The position numbers were made by a program, and so were the translations under genes. Below, one piece after another: positions 63,590 through 64,000 of a stretch of 64,000 nucleotides of DNA (position 1 is its first letter; each line of letters starts with the position of its first letter). Where the stretch lies: contig NZ_CABVHK010000013.1 of assembly GCF_902497785.1 (NCBI RefSeq), positions 62,001 through 126,000 on the forward strand, written 5' to 3'. The stretch comes from Pseudomonas fluorescens (GTDB lineage: Bacteria > Pseudomonadota > Gammaproteobacteria > Pseudomonadales > Pseudomonadaceae). The notes under the pieces were generated by a model. It saw only the letters and a program-made list of their open reading frames with translations. It had not been told where the DNA came from and did no database searches.

Positions 63590-63655
63590 TTTTCACTTGC
63601 CCCCGGAAACTGTGGACCGGCCTGTGGATAACGTGAGCGCACATGGCTACAGGCC
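63590..63655 (+). repeat. 66-nt direct repeat, unit B
   Basis: The second copy of the unit at 63215, 375 bases away in the same orientation, with its DnaA-box sequence at the same offset. Confidence 0.65.
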
Positions 63656-63793
63656 GCGGTGTATACGGCGTTGCTATCCTTGATCGTTTTTTGTACAGGG
63701 TTGTGGTGGTTGCCGCTGTCGACAAGGCCGGGCATGCTGCCTGCTGATTTTCTATCCCCATGGCTGCCCGTCGGCCGAAGCAAGGAGAACACG

Positions 63794-64000
63794 ATGTCCA
63801 ACACCCTGTTTATTACCGGCGCGACGTCTGGTTTTGGTGAAGCCTGTGCCCGTCGTTTTGCCGAGGCTGGCTGGAAACTGGTGCTGACGGGCCGTCGTGA
63901 AGAGCGCCTCGATGCCCTGTGCGCCGAGTTGTCGAAGCAGACCGAGGTCCATGGCCTGGTACTCGACGTGCGTGATCGCAAGGCCATGGAGGAAGCGATT
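63794..64000 (+). CDS. Short-chain dehydrogenase/reductase, N-terminal part (runs off window)
   Basis: 69 codons are visible from ATG at 63794, behind AAGGAG. MSNTLFITGATSGFGEACAR holds the classical SDR cofactor motif TGxxxGxG (TGATSGFG, residues 8-15), and the GRREERLDAL stretch after the second strand has the basic residues that favour NADP. VLDVRD is the adenine-contact strand. The close similarity to YdfG-type 3-hydroxy acid dehydrogenases is a guess from this part; the catalytic Ser-Tyr-Lys lies outside. Confidence 0.85.
   Translation, partial: MSNTLFITGATSGFGEACARRFAEAGWKLVLTGRREERLDALCAELSKQTEVHGLVLDVRDRKAMEEAI

Larger units (their letters stand above)
63111..63793. other. Non-coding region with a cluster of DnaA-box sequences
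   Basis: 683 bases without a convincing gene. Three sequences match TGTGNATAA, the complement of the DnaA box TTATNCACA: 63248-63256 (TGTGAATAA), 63404-63412 and 63623-63631 (both TGTGGATAA). Two more differ by one base (63145-63153 and 63416-63424). All are in one orientation. Two of the boxes sit at the same offset in a duplicated 66-nt unit. It could titrate or regulate DnaA, or carry an RNA; the function is not known. Confidence 0.5.

Noticed and set aside
63111..63793. The DnaA-box cluster as the chromosomal replication origin
   Set aside because: The Pseudomonas origin lies by dnaA/rpmH, which are not here, and there is no clear AT-rich unwinding segment.

Overview
The window is a chromosomal segment of a Pseudomonas, most likely of the P. 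fluorescens group. The evidence is high GC, the gene order motAB / rsgA / orn / queG / nnr-tsaE-ami-mutL-miaA-hfq-hflXKC / hisZ / purA / rnr-rlmB / rpsF-rpsR-rplI / dnaB, an azurin gene, an RhdA-type rhodanese with the CQTHHRSG active site, and many copies of the interspersed palindromic repeats usual in fluorescent pseudomonads. Almost all of it is core genome. Both ends cut genes: serB on the left and a short-chain dehydrogenase on the right.

Layout. 1-5.7 kb: the 3' end of serB, then on the minus strand a FimW-like c-di-GMP receptor, psd, rhdA and an HDOD gene. 5.9-7.8 kb: motAB. 7.9-9.8 kb: a three-gene minus-strand operon, TIR / caspase-like peptidase / TIR, inserted between motB and rsgA. 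This is the standout locus, a candidate TIR-caspase (type IV Thoeris-like) anti-phage system with two TIR genes. 10-13.7 kb: rsgA, orn, a TRIC/YicG-type membrane protein and queG. 13.7-23.8 kb: a tightly packed operon nnr-tsaE-amiB/C-mutL-miaA-hfq-hflX-hflK-hflC with many stop/start overlaps. 24-28.7 kb: hisZ, purA and a chemoreceptor. 28.8-31.4 kb: an iron ABC importer (permease and binding protein) behind a Fur-like palindrome.

31.6-32.1 kb: two identical tRNA-Leu(CAG) genes, each with its own promoter and terminator. 32.2-39.5 kb: rnr-rlmB, then rpsF-rpsR-membrane protein-rplI, then dnaB. 39.8-42.1 kb: a YgiQ-type radical SAM protein. 42.4-49.1 kb: a transglutaminase-DUF2126 / ATP-grasp-alpha-E / transglutaminase trio, a conserved but poorly understood predicted peptide-ligation system. 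49.3-53.2 kb: a small charged protein, a LOG-family hydrolase, a possible micropeptide, azurin, nadE and pncB; the last two form an NAD salvage pair. 53.3-57.3 kb: a LysR regulator divergent from an amaB-amaA pair for L-pipecolate/lysine catabolism. 57.6-62.9 kb: braCDEFG, the high-affinity branched-chain amino acid importer, behind a textbook sigma-54 promoter.

63.1-63.8 kb is a non-coding stretch with three consensus DnaA boxes in one orientation, two of them inside a duplicated 66-nt unit. It is followed by the truncated dehydrogenase gene. Sixteen interspersed palindromic repeats of three sequence families sit between genes. One of them supplies the stop codon of queG.
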